Below, piece after piece: positions 33,520 to 42,673 of a DNA stretch of 64,000 nt (position 1 is the first letter of the stretch; each line of letters starts with the position of its first letter). The notes under the pieces are model-generated. The model ran no database searches, had not been told where the DNA came from, and saw only the letters and a list, made by a program, of their open reading frames with translations. This stretch comes from Euryarchaeota archaeon UBA552 (lineage in GTDB: Archaea > Thermoplasmatota > Poseidoniia > Poseidoniales > Thalassarchaeaceae). Position numbers and translations under genes: made by a program. Location: the NCBI GenBank assembly GCA_002499585.1, contig DAMH01000002.1, positions 42,496 through 106,495 of the forward strand. The letters are read 5' to 3'.

Positions 33520-36375
33520 ATGGGGTACGATCACACTGAGATCGAGCTTCGCTGGCAAGAGGAGTGGCAGGCAAGCGGAGTTTTTTCCGCTGACATCGAT
33601 ATGACACGGCCAAAGTTCTACTGTTTGGAGATGTTTCCCTATCCTTCCGGTCACATGCACATGGGTCACGTCCGGAACTACTCGATAGGGGACGCTATGG
33701 CGAGATATCACAGAATGATGGGCAAGAATGTACTATATCCGATGGGTTACGACTCCTTCGGAATGCCGGCAGAGAACGCGGCAAAAAAAGAGAAAGGACA
33801 CCCTGCAAAAGTTACAGATCGGAATATATCCAGCATAAAAAACGATCAGAAGAGGATGGGATATTCATACGATTGGAGGCGACAAATTGCGACATCTAAT
33901 GTCGAGTATTATGAATGGAACCAGTCTATGTTCCTTGATCTCTATGAAAAGGGGTTGGTTGAGAGGAGATCAGCCCCAGTAAATTGGTGTGTGGAATGCG
34001 ACACGGTACTTGCAAATGAGCAAGTCAAGAACAATCGTTGCTGGCGATGCGGACTTGAAGTTATCCAACGAGATATGTCTCAGTGGTTCCTTCTTATGAC
34101 AAAATACTCTGACGAGTTACTTGACTCACTCGAGGAGATAGTCTTCCCAGAGAATGTTAAGGCCATGCAGCGAAATTGGATAGGTCGATCGAAAGGTGCT
34201 GAAATAATATTCAACATTGTAAATAGTAAAGGAAAAATATCCTGTTTCACCACTCGCCCAGATACGATTTTTGGTGTTACTTTCATCACCCTCTCTCCAG
34301 AACATGAATTATGCCCCGAGTTGTGTGAGGGGACGGAATGGGAAGAGGGGTGGAGAAACCTAAGGGATGAGTGCGCCAGACTCTCCGAATTTGAGAGAAT
34401 AAACCTCCTGAAGGAGAAAAAAGGAGTATTCCTTGGAAGTTATGCAATAAATCCACTTAGTGGGGAGGAAATCCCTGTCTATGCGGGAAACTTCGTAGTG
34501 GCAGGTTACGGCACGGGAGCTGTCATGGGGGTCCCAGGCCATGACCAAAGAGACTTTGACTTCGCAAAAAAGTACGGTTTGAAGATTCGCTCGGTTATAT
34601 CCGACGAGAATGAAAAACGACCTCAAAGAGACATGATGTCAGCTTTCTCGGGATACGGCCCAATGAAGAATTCTGCACGACCTGGCTTGGATGGATTATC
34701 CGGAGATGACGCGAAGTCTGCTGTGATAAGAATACTCGAAGAAGAAGCCTCAGGTATCGGAACCACTCAATATCGACTGAGAGATTGGCTCCTGAGTAGA
34801 CAGAGATTCTGGGGCACTCCAATACCCATGATACACTGTGATACCTGTGGTGTAGTGCCAGTGCCAAAGGAAGACCTTCCGGTGACACTGCCAATGGATG
34901 TGACATTTTCTGAGGAAGATGGCGGAAATCCGCTGGCCTCACATGATCATTTCAAACACGTCGCGTGTCCTGTCTGTGAAAATCCAGCCACACGCGAGAC
35001 CGACACAATGGACACCTTCTATGATTCCTCTTGGTACTTTATGAGATTCTGTGACGCAGGGAATACACAAGAACCGTTTTCCAAAGAAGCTGTAGATTAT
35101 TGGATGAGAGGAGGGGTTGATCTCTACATAGGGGGAATTGAACATGCTGTCATGCATTTGCTATACGCACGCTTCTTCACCAAGGCAACCAGGGACATGG
35201 GGATGAACATCATCGGCGAGCCATTCGGAAGGTTGGTTTGTCAGGGCATGCTAAACGCACCAGCTCCGTACTGCGCTGATTGCAATGCGGAGTATCATGT
35301 CGATTATGAGGGCGATAAGTGCCCTATTTGCAGTGCAGCCCTCAGTACCCGCTCGGCAAAGATGAGTAAATCACTTGGGAACACAGTAAGCCCGGGAGAT
35401 ATGGTAGAGAAGTATGGCGCAGACACTGTTCGTTTGTTCATACTTTTTGGCGCGAACCCTGAGGCTGGTATGGAATGGTCAGACAATGCGATAGAATCCA
35501 ACCATCGTCATTTGATTTCAGTTATCGAGGCATTCAAGCACTCCAAAACGTTTGACAACAAGTCGAAGGACATCGACAGATGGTTGATTGCCAAGAGTAA
35601 AAGGAACTTATACCGATGGAAAGTATGCATGGAAGAAGTCAGTCTGAGAGAAGGTGTCACGATCAGTCACTACGAGATGTTATCTGATTGGCAATGGTAT
35701 CTCAGGAGAGGAGGCGCCGACAAACAGACTTCCAACAGATTCATGTCAATTTGGGCACATATGATAGCCCCAGCGACACCACACATTGCCGAGGAACTTT
35801 GGAGGGATCTCGGCGGTGAGAATATGATTGCAGGCAGCATTTTGGAAGTTGAGGAAATTTCACAAAATGATGAGGAGGAAATAGCAATGGAGAAATACCT
35901 GAGATCAGTTATCGACACATCTCGCAACTTAATGTCACTGGCCGCAAAGCATACGGACAAACCACTAAGCAGGTTAGTAATACAAACCTCGTCATCTTGG
36001 GCGCAGAAGTTGGCAAATGATGCGATTTCATTGGCTGATGGTGGATTTGATTTCCAAAAATCTGGGATAAATTACCTGAAAGAACATTCTGCATTCATTT
36101 CTTCCAATGACAAAGGACTTGTCATGCAGACTTGGGCGTCCTTAACGATGGGTAACAAGAAAAGGCGGGGGAAGATACAGACATGGACCGAGGAGGACAA
36201 ATTCTTAATTTCAGTCGACGGTCTTGAGGCAGATATACTCAGGGACAATTCGGCTTTCATATCCGATGCCTTGGGAATAGAGAAGGTTGAGGTTTATGAG
36301 GCGGGGACTGGTGTTGATGTCGGTGGTAAGGCCAAGTTTGCAATTCCGCTTGAGCCGGGAATAGCCTTTGTCTGA
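33520..36375 (+). CDS. leuS: Leucyl-tRNA synthetase, bacterial type
   Basis: Charges tRNA-Leu. The 951-residue protein has the class I signature FPYPSGHMHMGHVRNY (HIGH box), a zinc knuckle (CVEC, CWRC) before the CP1 editing domain, the editing-domain segment FTTRPDTIFGVTF with the later GVPGHDQRDF, and KMSKSLGN (KMSKS) near residue 615. The zinc-before-editing order, LANEQV-type region and overall length are of the bacterial LeuRS architecture, not the usual archaeal/eukaryotic one. A second zinc pair (CADC, CPIC) precedes KMSKS. Transfer from bacteria is inferred. It is followed by the DCC gene after 8 bases. Confidence 0.95.
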   Translation: MGYDHTEIELRWQEEWQASGVFSADIDMTRPKFYCLEMFPYPSGHMHMGHVRNYSIGDAMARYHRMMGKNVLYPMGYDSFGMPAENAAKKEKGHPAKVTDRNISSIKNDQKRMGYSYDWRRQIATSNVEYYEWNQSMFLDLYEKGLVERRSAPVNWCVECDTVLANEQVKNNRCWRCGLEVIQRDMSQWFLLMTKYSDELLDSLEEIVFPENVKAMQRNWIGRSKGAEIIFNIVNSKGKISCFTTRPDTIFGVTFITLSPEHELCPELCEGTEWEEGWRNLRDECARLSEFERINLLKEKKGVFLGSYAINPLSGEEIPVYAGNFVVAGYGTGAVMGVPGHDQRDFDFAKKYGLKIRSVISDENEKRPQRDMMSAFSGYGPMKNSARPGLDGLSGDDAKSAVIRILEEEASGIGTTQYRLRDWLLSRQRFWGTPIPMIHCDTCGVVPVPKEDLPVTLPMDVTFSEEDGGNPLASHDHFKHVACPVCENPATRETDTMDTFYDSSWYFMRFCDAGNTQEPFSKEAVDYWMRGGVDLYIGGIEHAVMHLLYARFFTKATRDMGMNIIGEPFGRLVCQGMLNAPAPYCADCNAEYHVDYEGDKCPICSAALSTRSAKMSKSLGNTVSPGDMVEKYGADTVRLFILFGANPEAGMEWSDNAIESNHRHLISVIEAFKHSKTFDNKSKDIDRWLIAKSKRNLYRWKVCMEEVSLREGVTISHYEMLSDWQWYLRRGGADKQTSNRFMSIWAHMIAPATPHIAEELWRDLGGENMIAGSILEVEEISQNDEEEIAMEKYLRSVIDTSRNLMSLAAKHTDKPLSRLVIQTSSSWAQKLANDAISLADGGFDFQKSGINYLKEHSAFISSNDKGLVMQTWASLTMGNKKRRGKIQTWTEEDKFLISVDGLEADILRDNSAFISDALGIEKVEVYEAGTGVDVGGKAKFAIPLEPGIAFV

Positions 36376-36383
36376 GGTGTAAA

Positions 36384-36719
36384 ATGTCAACGGTAATTTA
36401 CGATGATTTCTGTGAGTCATGCTCGGCTTGGGCAAAATTCATCGACAAAAGAAGAGTGAGAGAAATCAATACAGTTGGTCAGGAGACTCAAGAGGGTAAA
36501 AAAATCCTGCAAAATAGACCCTCGGAATTCATTGGCGTGGATTCAGTGTTCCTCATCGATGAAACAGGACAATGGTTCTCAAAGTCGAGTGCAGCGCTTA
36601 GAATTGTCACTAGGTTAAGATTTCCATGGCCACTTCTATCAACTGGACTGATCGTTCCGAGATTTATCAGAGATTTTGTCTATGACGAATATGCAAAGCG
36701 TAGATTTAGGAATTTCTGA
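36384..36719 (+). CDS. DCC family thiol-disulfide oxidoreductase-like protein (DUF393)
   Basis: A 111-residue protein of the DCC family, named for the DxxCxxC motif. Here the motif is YDDFCESCSAW with CESC, followed by FIGVDSVFLIDETGQWFSKS and a C-terminal helical FVYDEYAKRRFRNF matching the family's end. It is thioredoxin-like by fold in published predictions. It follows leuS by 8 bases and probably shares its transcript. Physiological role unknown. Confidence 0.85.
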   Translation: MSTVIYDDFCESCSAWAKFIDKRRVREINTVGQETQEGKKILQNRPSEFIGVDSVFLIDETGQWFSKSSAALRIVTRLRFPWPLLSTGLIVPRFIRDFVYDEYAKRRFRNF

Positions 36720-36770
36720 TTTCTCATACGATACGTGGGGTTCATGTCACAAACCTCCTAGGGTAGACCG

Positions 36771-37814
36771 TTGACATCAGAGGGCAGAGATAGGCCGGCG
36801 AAGAAAAAACAGTTTCGGAACGCCTCTAAGAAAGGGGGGAAACCCTCACCCGAGGACTCCGAGGCTATCAAAAGGGCGATCGGCAGATTTGAAATGAATC
36901 CTCTACCAACTGGTTTACCAGAGTCCATTGATCCCCCTCCTCGAAAAATAGAGATTGATTGGCCAATTAAGCTCGTTTCCAAGGCCGTACAAGATAGGGT
37001 CAGCGAGATTGTAACGAGAAAGGGGGAATTTGGATACTTGCCGCAAAATAGAGTTGACGAGATAGCAAGTCAGATCGTCGATATGGACATTACTTTGGAG
37101 CAGGCACTTTCACTTAGAGCCGCACTGAACCAAGAAAAGAGTGTATTTTCCCATGGAAGGTTGATGAGGCGATCCAACGAACTACGACGAAGATACGAGG
37201 GAGGCGACAGTGTCTTGTCTCTATCAAAGCGTTTCGACGCACCGCCTGTCAATACATTCCGGGCTATTCTGACCGGACGGGGCTGGTCTAAAAATAGAAT
37301 TAAGGAATCTTTGAAGGCCCCAAAGTCCAAGCTCAAACCCAGAGATTACGAGCAATTCCAGTTAGCAGAAGAAGCAGACAGAGTCAGTTCTGTGAATCAA
37401 ACGGAAACGCAATCCGCAGCTGAGGTATTTGAGGAGATTCTGTGCACACATTTCTCCAATCTGGGTGTGCGTTTCAGAAAACAGGGTGATTTGGAGGTTG
37501 AGCAGAAGAAAAACGAAGGTCGGGCAATTATAACTCCTGATCTCTTGTTTTTGGACGATGTCAGGGTAAATGGGGTTCCATGCGCATGGATAGATGCAAA
37601 ACATTTCTTTGGGGCCGCACTAAATTTTCAAAGAAAGAAGACTCAGAAACAGGTCGATAGGTACGTATCCGCTTACGGACAGGGCGCGATAGTATACAGG
37701 CACGGTTTTTGCGGGTCACTCAGATTGAGAGGAGCACAGTTGCTAGATTCCTCGCCACTCAACCTAACACAATTGGATCTATTCCACGAGAACAATAGGG
37801 TGTCAGAATTATGA
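36771..37814 (+). CDS. TPD/CDIN1-like PD-(D/E)xK nuclease with helix-turn-helix region
   Basis: A 347-residue protein resembling the eukaryotic CDIN1 (C15orf41)/TPD family. The C-terminal part has ITPDLLFLDDVRVNG, where TPD is the family motif, followed by CAWIDAKHFFG (IDAK, the ExK/DxK of the fold) and Q..RYVSAYGQGAIVYRHGF. The central part (RSNELRRRYEGGDSVLSLSK, then APPVNTFRAILTGRGWSK) matches a helix-turn-helix. TTG 36771 is the only non-internal start; ATG 36894 would remove 41 residues. Divalent-metal-dependent nuclease activity is inferred. It overlaps pantoate kinase by 6 bases convergently. Confidence 0.72.
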   Translation: MTSEGRDRPAKKKQFRNASKKGGKPSPEDSEAIKRAIGRFEMNPLPTGLPESIDPPPRKIEIDWPIKLVSKAVQDRVSEIVTRKGEFGYLPQNRVDEIASQIVDMDITLEQALSLRAALNQEKSVFSHGRLMRRSNELRRRYEGGDSVLSLSKRFDAPPVNTFRAILTGRGWSKNRIKESLKAPKSKLKPRDYEQFQLAEEADRVSSVNQTETQSAAEVFEEILCTHFSNLGVRFRKQGDLEVEQKKNEGRAIITPDLLFLDDVRVNGVPCAWIDAKHFFGAALNFQRKKTQKQVDRYVSAYGQGAIVYRHGFCGSLRLRGAQLLDSSPLNLTQLDLFHENNRVSEL

Positions 37815-38789
37815 GATGGGTGCTATCCTTACGAGTTTTTTTTCCAGATCAGCAAGCAGTATTGACTCCTCAATAAGTCGGAAATTAACGGGGACTTCCA
37901 ATAACTTCTGAGTGACTATGGCACTGTTACCCAATAGGCAAAGTGAGGCAACCGCTTCTTGCTCCGAGCGCGTGATTGCGGATTCCACCAAATTCAACAT
38001 ATCACGGCGGCCACTGTCGTCGATTAAACCACAGTCTTCGACAAAATTCCTCGCAGAAGACAAGAGTGCCGGCCAAGATGCAGGACCCCAATCATCGGTC
38101 AGAGACCTTATTGCATCATTTCCAGCGCTGGTTATTTTGATTTTCCACTCCATATCATCGATGTAACTTCTGGTATGATGACCTCTCTCTTTTGGCCAGA
38201 TAAGAAGAATTTCCATGGGGTGAAACCATCCTTTTGATGATCCTGGCCCCCTCTCAAGATTGTTCCCATGATATGGGGCTCCGGGAGAGGTTCTGATCTC
38301 AATACCTCCTGCAGAGATACCACAGACATCCCCGAGACCAGATGACGTTCTTCTTTCCGAGTTATGTGCATGCAGCAGAGATCTTCTAAGGGACTTCTCA
38401 TATTCAACTCCAATTGATCGTTGTACGGCCCTCGATGTAGCAATTGCAAGCGCGGCAGACATGCCGAAGCCTTGTGACGTCGGAAGACCGTTATTCACTG
38501 CGATGGTCCAAAACCTGTCTTTGATTTCAGGTAGATCGTCTGAGATGACTTCCATCACCTCCTTGACAAGCCTTTCAGAGCCTTCAAAACCGTTGAACCT
38601 GATGTCTGTTCCCCACTCCCCCAAAACACCTTTCACAGACACTCTACAACCATCACTCAGACAGATTCCAGCCCCCCTGCTACCCTGCATGTGCGGGTGC
38701 TCAGAGGCATCCTCGACTGTGAAGACCAGTGTCACGTGTCCCCCACATGAGGCGTGACCGATCGCAGGTATCTGCATCGTTCTACTCAT
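37809..38789 (-). CDS. Pantoate kinase (archaeal, GHMP family)
   Basis: Phosphorylates pantoate to 4-phosphopantoate, the first step of archaeal CoA synthesis after pantoate; the product is used by the ligase at 13316-14119. The 326-residue protein has the GHMP glycine-rich loop GLPTSQGFGMSAALAIATSR and the N-terminal IPAIGHASCGGHVTLVF seen in archaeal pantoate kinases, and the SSGLGDVCGISAGGIEIRT region with the DVxxxxxGG catalytic Asp pattern. It follows rpoD by 31 bases on the same strand, so it may be cotranscribed with the ribosomal-RNAP operon. Confidence 0.85.
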   Translation of the reverse strand: MSRTMQIPAIGHASCGGHVTLVFTVEDASEHPHMQGSRGAGICLSDGCRVSVKGVLGEWGTDIRFNGFEGSERLVKEVMEVISDDLPEIKDRFWTIAVNNGLPTSQGFGMSAALAIATSRAVQRSIGVEYEKSLRRSLLHAHNSERRTSSGLGDVCGISAGGIEIRTSPGAPYHGNNLERGPGSSKGWFHPMEILLIWPKERGHHTRSYIDDMEWKIKITSAGNDAIRSLTDDWGPASWPALLSSARNFVEDCGLIDDSGRRDMLNLVESAITRSEQEAVASLCLLGNSAIVTQKLLEVPVNFRLIEESILLADLEKKLVRIAPIS

Positions 38790-38820
38790 CGGGAACTAGT
38801 CCTTGAAACCAACTGGCCAT

Positions 38821-39810
38821 TCATGCAAGTACATGTTCAATGTCATCCTTGATGGCATTAAAGCGCTGTGATAGCTTGGTGAATGAAGCGTTTAATGCCT
38901 CTATCGGGGTCATTGAACCGTCAGTTTCGAAACTGAGGATAAACTCGCCGTCCACATCTTCAAGTTTTATTGCATCGTCAAAACTTTCAGACATTCCTGT
39001 TCCTGCGCCTACGTTGTGCAGGTCTTTCTTGAGATCCATTATTTTCGAGATGTCTTTCAGTTGACCAGATTTGAAATCCTTCTTGGACACCCTCAGACCT
39101 AGGTCAAAAAGTAATTTTGCTTTCTTCTCGTTTGCTATAGTTGCGATTTGCCTGGGAAAGAAGGAAACCCCTGCCACGGGAGACCACTTTGCATGATGAA
39201 CACCGTAACCCATTCGAGCTGTGGCCCATAGTTCAAGCATCTGTCCTTCAAATAACCTGGTTATGGGTATGTCTCTGTATGCTTCAGGGACATTTCCAGA
39301 ATCATCTCCTAGGAAAGTCAGGTCCCTTGCCGTTATGTCTCTGCCTTCTTTGGACCCAAATGCCCTCAATGTGTAGATCATGTTGCATGTGGGACAGCCC
39401 CTGTCTTCCTCCACAAGATCCTTGCAATCAGGACAGTCTTCTTCGAAAGAGTAAGCCTCCGGATTGGTGGGGATTGGAATCATCGCCATTCTCTGAGCGA
39501 TCATCTCGTCTGGGATGGCACTGTTAGTTTCCCAAACAATGTAGTCATCACCCTCTTTTTCAAATGCAACCCCACACTTTGAGCATCCAGTCCCTCCTGC
39601 CGATCGACGTGCAACACCAGCAGGGTTGAGATGCTCACACTTTGAGCACTGATCATAAGTTCCCATTTGGAATCTCACGCTGTCAATGGCCATCTTGGGT
39701 ATGTGCCCCATTAGATTCCTCCTGACTGCGTTCAATAATGCTCGATCTGAGTCCTTGAAAAGGACCGTTACCATGTCACCTTCTTCTGAAACGATTTCTA
39801 TTGATACCAC
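38821..39810 (-). CDS. rpoD: DNA-directed RNA polymerase subunit D with additional CxxC/CxxC insertion
   Basis: Archaeal RNA polymerase assembly subunit (alpha-like, partner of L). Starts at GTG 39810 (MVSIEIVSEE), 329 residues. Core segments are ALLNAVRRNLMGHIPKMAID, IPDEMIAQRMAMIPIPT, the DLTF..VPEAYRDIPITRL region and MGYGVHHAKWSP. Residues about 50-93 form an insertion with Cys55-x2-Cys58 and Cys76-x2-Cys79, not usual at this place. The usual Cys cluster follows at C126, C129, C139, C142. The region after FFPRQIATIANE (D3 in other archaea, sometimes an Fe-S domain) has no Cys here. Confidence 0.95.
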   Translation of the reverse strand: MVSIEIVSEEGDMVTVLFKDSDRALLNAVRRNLMGHIPKMAIDSVRFQMGTYDQCSKCEHLNPAGVARRSAGGTGCSKCGVAFEKEGDDYIVWETNSAIPDEMIAQRMAMIPIPTNPEAYSFEEDCPDCKDLVEEDRGCPTCNMIYTLRAFGSKEGRDITARDLTFLGDDSGNVPEAYRDIPITRLFEGQMLELWATARMGYGVHHAKWSPVAGVSFFPRQIATIANEKKAKLLFDLGLRVSKKDFKSGQLKDISKIMDLKKDLHNVGAGTGMSESFDDAIKLEDVDGEFILSFETDGSMTPIEALNASFTKLSQRFNAIKDDIEHVLA

Positions 39811-39819
39811 TCACTCACC

Positions 39820-40203
39820 TCATACTCTCCGGCCACGTCGGCCTCCCTTCTTCTTTGTCCCATCCGTAGGGATTGGAGTGACATCCTCAATTCTTGATAC
39901 CTGAATGCCAGCACGAGTCAAGGCTCGGATTGCGGCAGTAGCACCCGGAGCATTTGGCGATCGGTTCCCACCAGCACCTCTGTATTTCACTATGACCTGG
40001 TCAAATTCTTTTTCAAACAGAAGCTCAGCCATCCTCTCTGCGGACCTCATTGCTGCGAACTGGCTACTTTTGTCACTTCCCTTCTTGGTTATCATTCCGC
40101 CTGAGACCTTACCGATCGTCTCTGCACCCGTGAGATCTGTCGCGGTCATCAGCACGTTGTTGTAGGTGGTGAATATGTGCAAAACAGCCTTCCTACCCAT
40201 CAC
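39820..40203 (-). CDS. rps11: Ribosomal protein uS11
   Basis: Small-subunit platform protein. The 127-residue product has [58 protein letters not shown] and the basic C-terminus [13 protein letters not shown], all family hallmarks. Its ATG (40203) overlaps the uS4 stop by four bases, an ATGA-type coupling. Part of the operon uS13-uS4-uS11-RpoD. Confidence 0.98.
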   Translation of the reverse strand: MMGRKAVLHIFTTYNNVLMTATDLTGAETIGKVSGGMITKKGSDKSSQFAAMRSAERMAELLFEKEFDQVIVKYRGAGGNRSPNAPGATAAIRALTRAGIQVSRIEDVTPIPTDGTKKKGGRRGRRV

Positions 40204-40868
40204 GCTCCCTCCTCAGGTATCGTGTCTTCTATGGTAGGAGCCGACTCTGCATCTGCCTTGACTTGCTCTACGAAATCATCCTCGGGATCTTTTTGGGTAT
40301 CGTCCTCTGGTGTTCCGCCCGGCATTCTACGCTCTTCCATTTCTCTCCTGAAGGCGTGATCAGGGTCAATGTATGGAGATCCGGGAGAGTATCCCAATTC
40401 CTCCTCTTCCGATCTTAGTATCTTATAACCAGGAACAGTCATCCTTTGGTCACCGATGGATATGTGGCCGTGAACTATCAACGACCTTGCTGATCGCATG
40501 GAGGGGGCCAGTCCCTTGAAGTAGACAACAGATTGTAATCTTCTCGAGAGCATTTGCTCGACAGTAATGGATAGAACATCGTCGAGATTCGAATCTTCGT
40601 GTAGCAGGCCCTTGTTGTGGAGAGAGACGAGAAGATCCTGCTTCTCGCGGGCAAAATGACCCTCCGTGGAGTCCACTCTACCAATTAGCTTCATTGCTTG
40701 ATTTCTGTGCCTTCGTAGAGCAGATTTCTCCCTCCAAATCTCTTTCATTCCGCCGACCTTTTTGAGACCAAATTGCTCTTTCAGCCTGTGCTCTTCCTCT
40801 ATCCTCGCTTCCTTCCAGGGATGCGTGGGCCTATCTGTTTTTGGACGTGCAAATTTTGGATGCCCCAT
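40200..40868 (-). CDS. rps4: Ribosomal protein uS4 with acidic C-terminal extension
   Basis: Primary 16S rRNA-binding protein. The 222-residue product starts [20 protein letters not shown], as in archaeal uS4, and has the S4 RNA-binding motif [19 protein letters not shown] and [11 protein letters not shown]. The last 45 or so residues are acidic and low-complexity ([26 protein letters not shown]), an extension beyond most archaeal homologues. It is 11 bases downstream of uS13 and overlaps the uS11 start by four bases. Confidence 0.97.
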   Translation of the reverse strand: MGHPKFARPKTDRPTHPWKEARIEEEHRLKEQFGLKKVGGMKEIWREKSALRRHRNQAMKLIGRVDSTEGHFAREKQDLLVSLHNKGLLHEDSNLDDVLSITVEQMLSRRLQSVVYFKGLAPSMRSARSLIVHGHISIGDQRMTVPGYKILRSEEEELGYSPGSPYIDPDHAFRREMEERRMPGGTPEDDTQKDPEDDFVEQVKADAESAPTIEDTIPEEGA

Positions 40869-40879
40869 TTCCGATCACC

Positions 40880-41347
40880 TCACTTCTTCCTCTCTACGCC
40901 AAGGGTTGCTCCACGCCTTCCATTTGATCTTAGGCGCTGCCCCCTCAACTTGTGACCAGATCTGTGCCTTATACCACGATAGCTCTTGGTTGCTGCCAAT
41001 CTTGCTACATCCTCGTCCTTAGTCAGTCTGACGTCCAATGAGACGAGGTGGGCGTCCTCGTTTGTTATGAGGTCTCGTTGACGGTTCACCATCCACCATG
41101 GTACTTTGGTAGCAAATTCATCTATGGCAGTTCTGAGACGATCTTGTTCGTCGTCGCCAAGATGACCTGACAGCATGCCAGCGTCAACTCCCGCGATATT
41201 GCATATCTGTTCGGCGCTCCTCTCCCCGATACCACGTATCGAGGTTAATCCCTGTTTGACTTGCTTCAAACCGTCTATATCGCTGTCTGCTATTCTGATG
41301 ATGTAGGAGAAGTCCTCTCCCAATTGGCTCTCGTCTATCTTTGCCAT
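40880..41347 (-). CDS. rps13: Ribosomal protein uS13
   Basis: Small-subunit head protein contacting the tRNA and the large subunit. The 155-residue protein has FSYIIRIADSDIDGLKQVKQ, LTSIRGIGERSAEQICNIAG (helix-hairpin-helix), YRGIRHRSGHKLRGQRLRSN and a basic tail LGVERKK. It is the first gene of the operon. An AT element CTTCATAAATGG near 41410-41425 on the minus strand could be its promoter, about 70 bases upstream. Confidence 0.98.
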   Translation of the reverse strand: MAKIDESQLGEDFSYIIRIADSDIDGLKQVKQGLTSIRGIGERSAEQICNIAGVDAGMLSGHLGDDEQDRLRTAIDEFATKVPWWMVNRQRDLITNEDAHLVSLDVRLTKDEDVARLAATKSYRGIRHRSGHKLRGQRLRSNGRRGATLGVERKK

Positions 41348-41438
41348 AATTCGGTTCCCCCGTGTTCACCGGTCGCCCAGTGGCTCTCTCAAGCGGGTCT
41401 CCGACCTACGGGCCATTTATGAAGGGACCGGAAGATGT

Positions 41439-42659
41439 TTACACAGTCTCTCTGCAAAAAATCAGGGTATTTGTTTTGCTACCCTCCGTCACAAAACCCC
41501 TGTCGCCTTCAACGGGGGAAAGTATGCGATTTAGCCTTGTAGATATTTTTGAGTGCAGTTTCGGATCGCAGGAACACCTTAGTTGAACACTAGCGATGTT
41601 ATTCGCCATGGCAATTGATGCAATTCGATCAATCAACATCAAACCTATCTCCGCGTTCATTTCCTCCAGCACAGCCCCCTGTATTTGCACGAAAGGCTTC
41701 ATCTCTGAGTTTTGTAGTATCGGCCTGAATAATCGAACTAGTGGCCGCCTGTCTGACTTCCTTATCCATGTGAGGCTATTACCTTCAGAACTAGCATACC
41801 CACCAAAAACATCCTTCAGGCCGGCCATATTCACCACGGGGTCTATCAAAGCTACTACATCACCCTGGTCGAGTTTCACTGAGGGCCAATCCGAATCAGA
41901 GCTGTCTAGTTCAGTGTTTTTCCCACTCAGCACTGTCCAGCGTCCATCCCCGCTCAGTCGAACACATCTGGCTACGATTCCATCGGTTACAAATGGACCG
42001 GTGAACAACGTCAATCTATCGACCCGACCCCCTCCTCTGCTAAGCCATTCCCATGCCATGCTGACACCAGGGAAGACAGACTGAACAATATCCTCCACCT
42101 CTCGCCTCTGGTCCGAAGCAAGCCTAGGTGACAGATCTAGTACCAAGGCTACCCCATCTTCACCTTCTTCGATATATTTTGACCAGCATTCCAGTAGTGC
42201 ATCCAACTGAGGCTCCATTTCTGATATTGAGTGATTTTGTGCGTCCATCGGACGAGCAGGATCCACATGGATCATTGAGACGACTGATGAGCCCATGTGC
42301 GATTCTGCGATGGACATCGCACCCTCGGCTGCCAAACCATCCCCACAGAGGACCAGTGATGGGGTTTTACTGGATAATGCCGACATAGAATCGGCACAGA
42401 AAGCTGCTCTCTCGGGGGACATCTCAATTCCTAGACATGACTTTTGGAGCATTTCAGCATAAGCCGCTAATTGCCCTCCAGATCCTGCGGCAGGATCAAC
42501 AACAATGCCCGTGGGGAGCTCGATTAAGGACGCTTGATGGGCACGAAAAGCGCAAATTTGCCTCGGTGTCAATAAGCGACGTAATTCATCGGGCGGGCGA
42601 TCTGGAATGGCACCTTGACCCGCTCCGTGTACTACTCTGTGACTCATTATCCCGGACAT
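41439..42659 (-). CDS. Class I SAM-dependent methyltransferase with THUMP-like C-terminus
   Basis: Similar to the THUMP-like-domain methyltransferases found in some bacteria and archaea. Motif I is GIVVDPAAGSGGQLAAYAE, followed by CLGIEMSPERAAFC and later MIHVDPARPMDAQN, where DPAR is the characteristic post-motif. The C-terminal half (roughly 300-400) has the helical-plus-sheet pattern resembling the THUMP-like module and no second catalytic motif. ATG 42659 and ATG 42647 are both possible; frames open upstream run into the FKBP gene. RNA methylation is inferred, not shown. Confidence 0.78.
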   Translation of the reverse strand: MSGIMSHRVVHGAGQGAIPDRPPDELRRLLTPRQICAFRAHQASLIELPTGIVVDPAAGSGGQLAAYAEMLQKSCLGIEMSPERAAFCADSMSALSSKTPSLVLCGDGLAAEGAMSIAESHMGSSVVSMIHVDPARPMDAQNHSISEMEPQLDALLECWSKYIEEGEDGVALVLDLSPRLASDQRREVEDIVQSVFPGVSMAWEWLSRGGGRVDRLTLFTGPFVTDGIVARCVRLSGDGRWTVLSGKNTELDSSDSDWPSVKLDQGDVVALIDPVVNMAGLKDVFGGYASSEGNSLTWIRKSDRRPLVRLFRPILQNSEMKPFVQIQGAVLEEMNAEIGLMLIDRIASIAMANNIASVQLRCSCDPKLHSKISTRLNRILSPVEGDRGFVTEGSKTNTLIFCRETV

Positions 42660-42673
42660 GGCTAAAACCAGCA

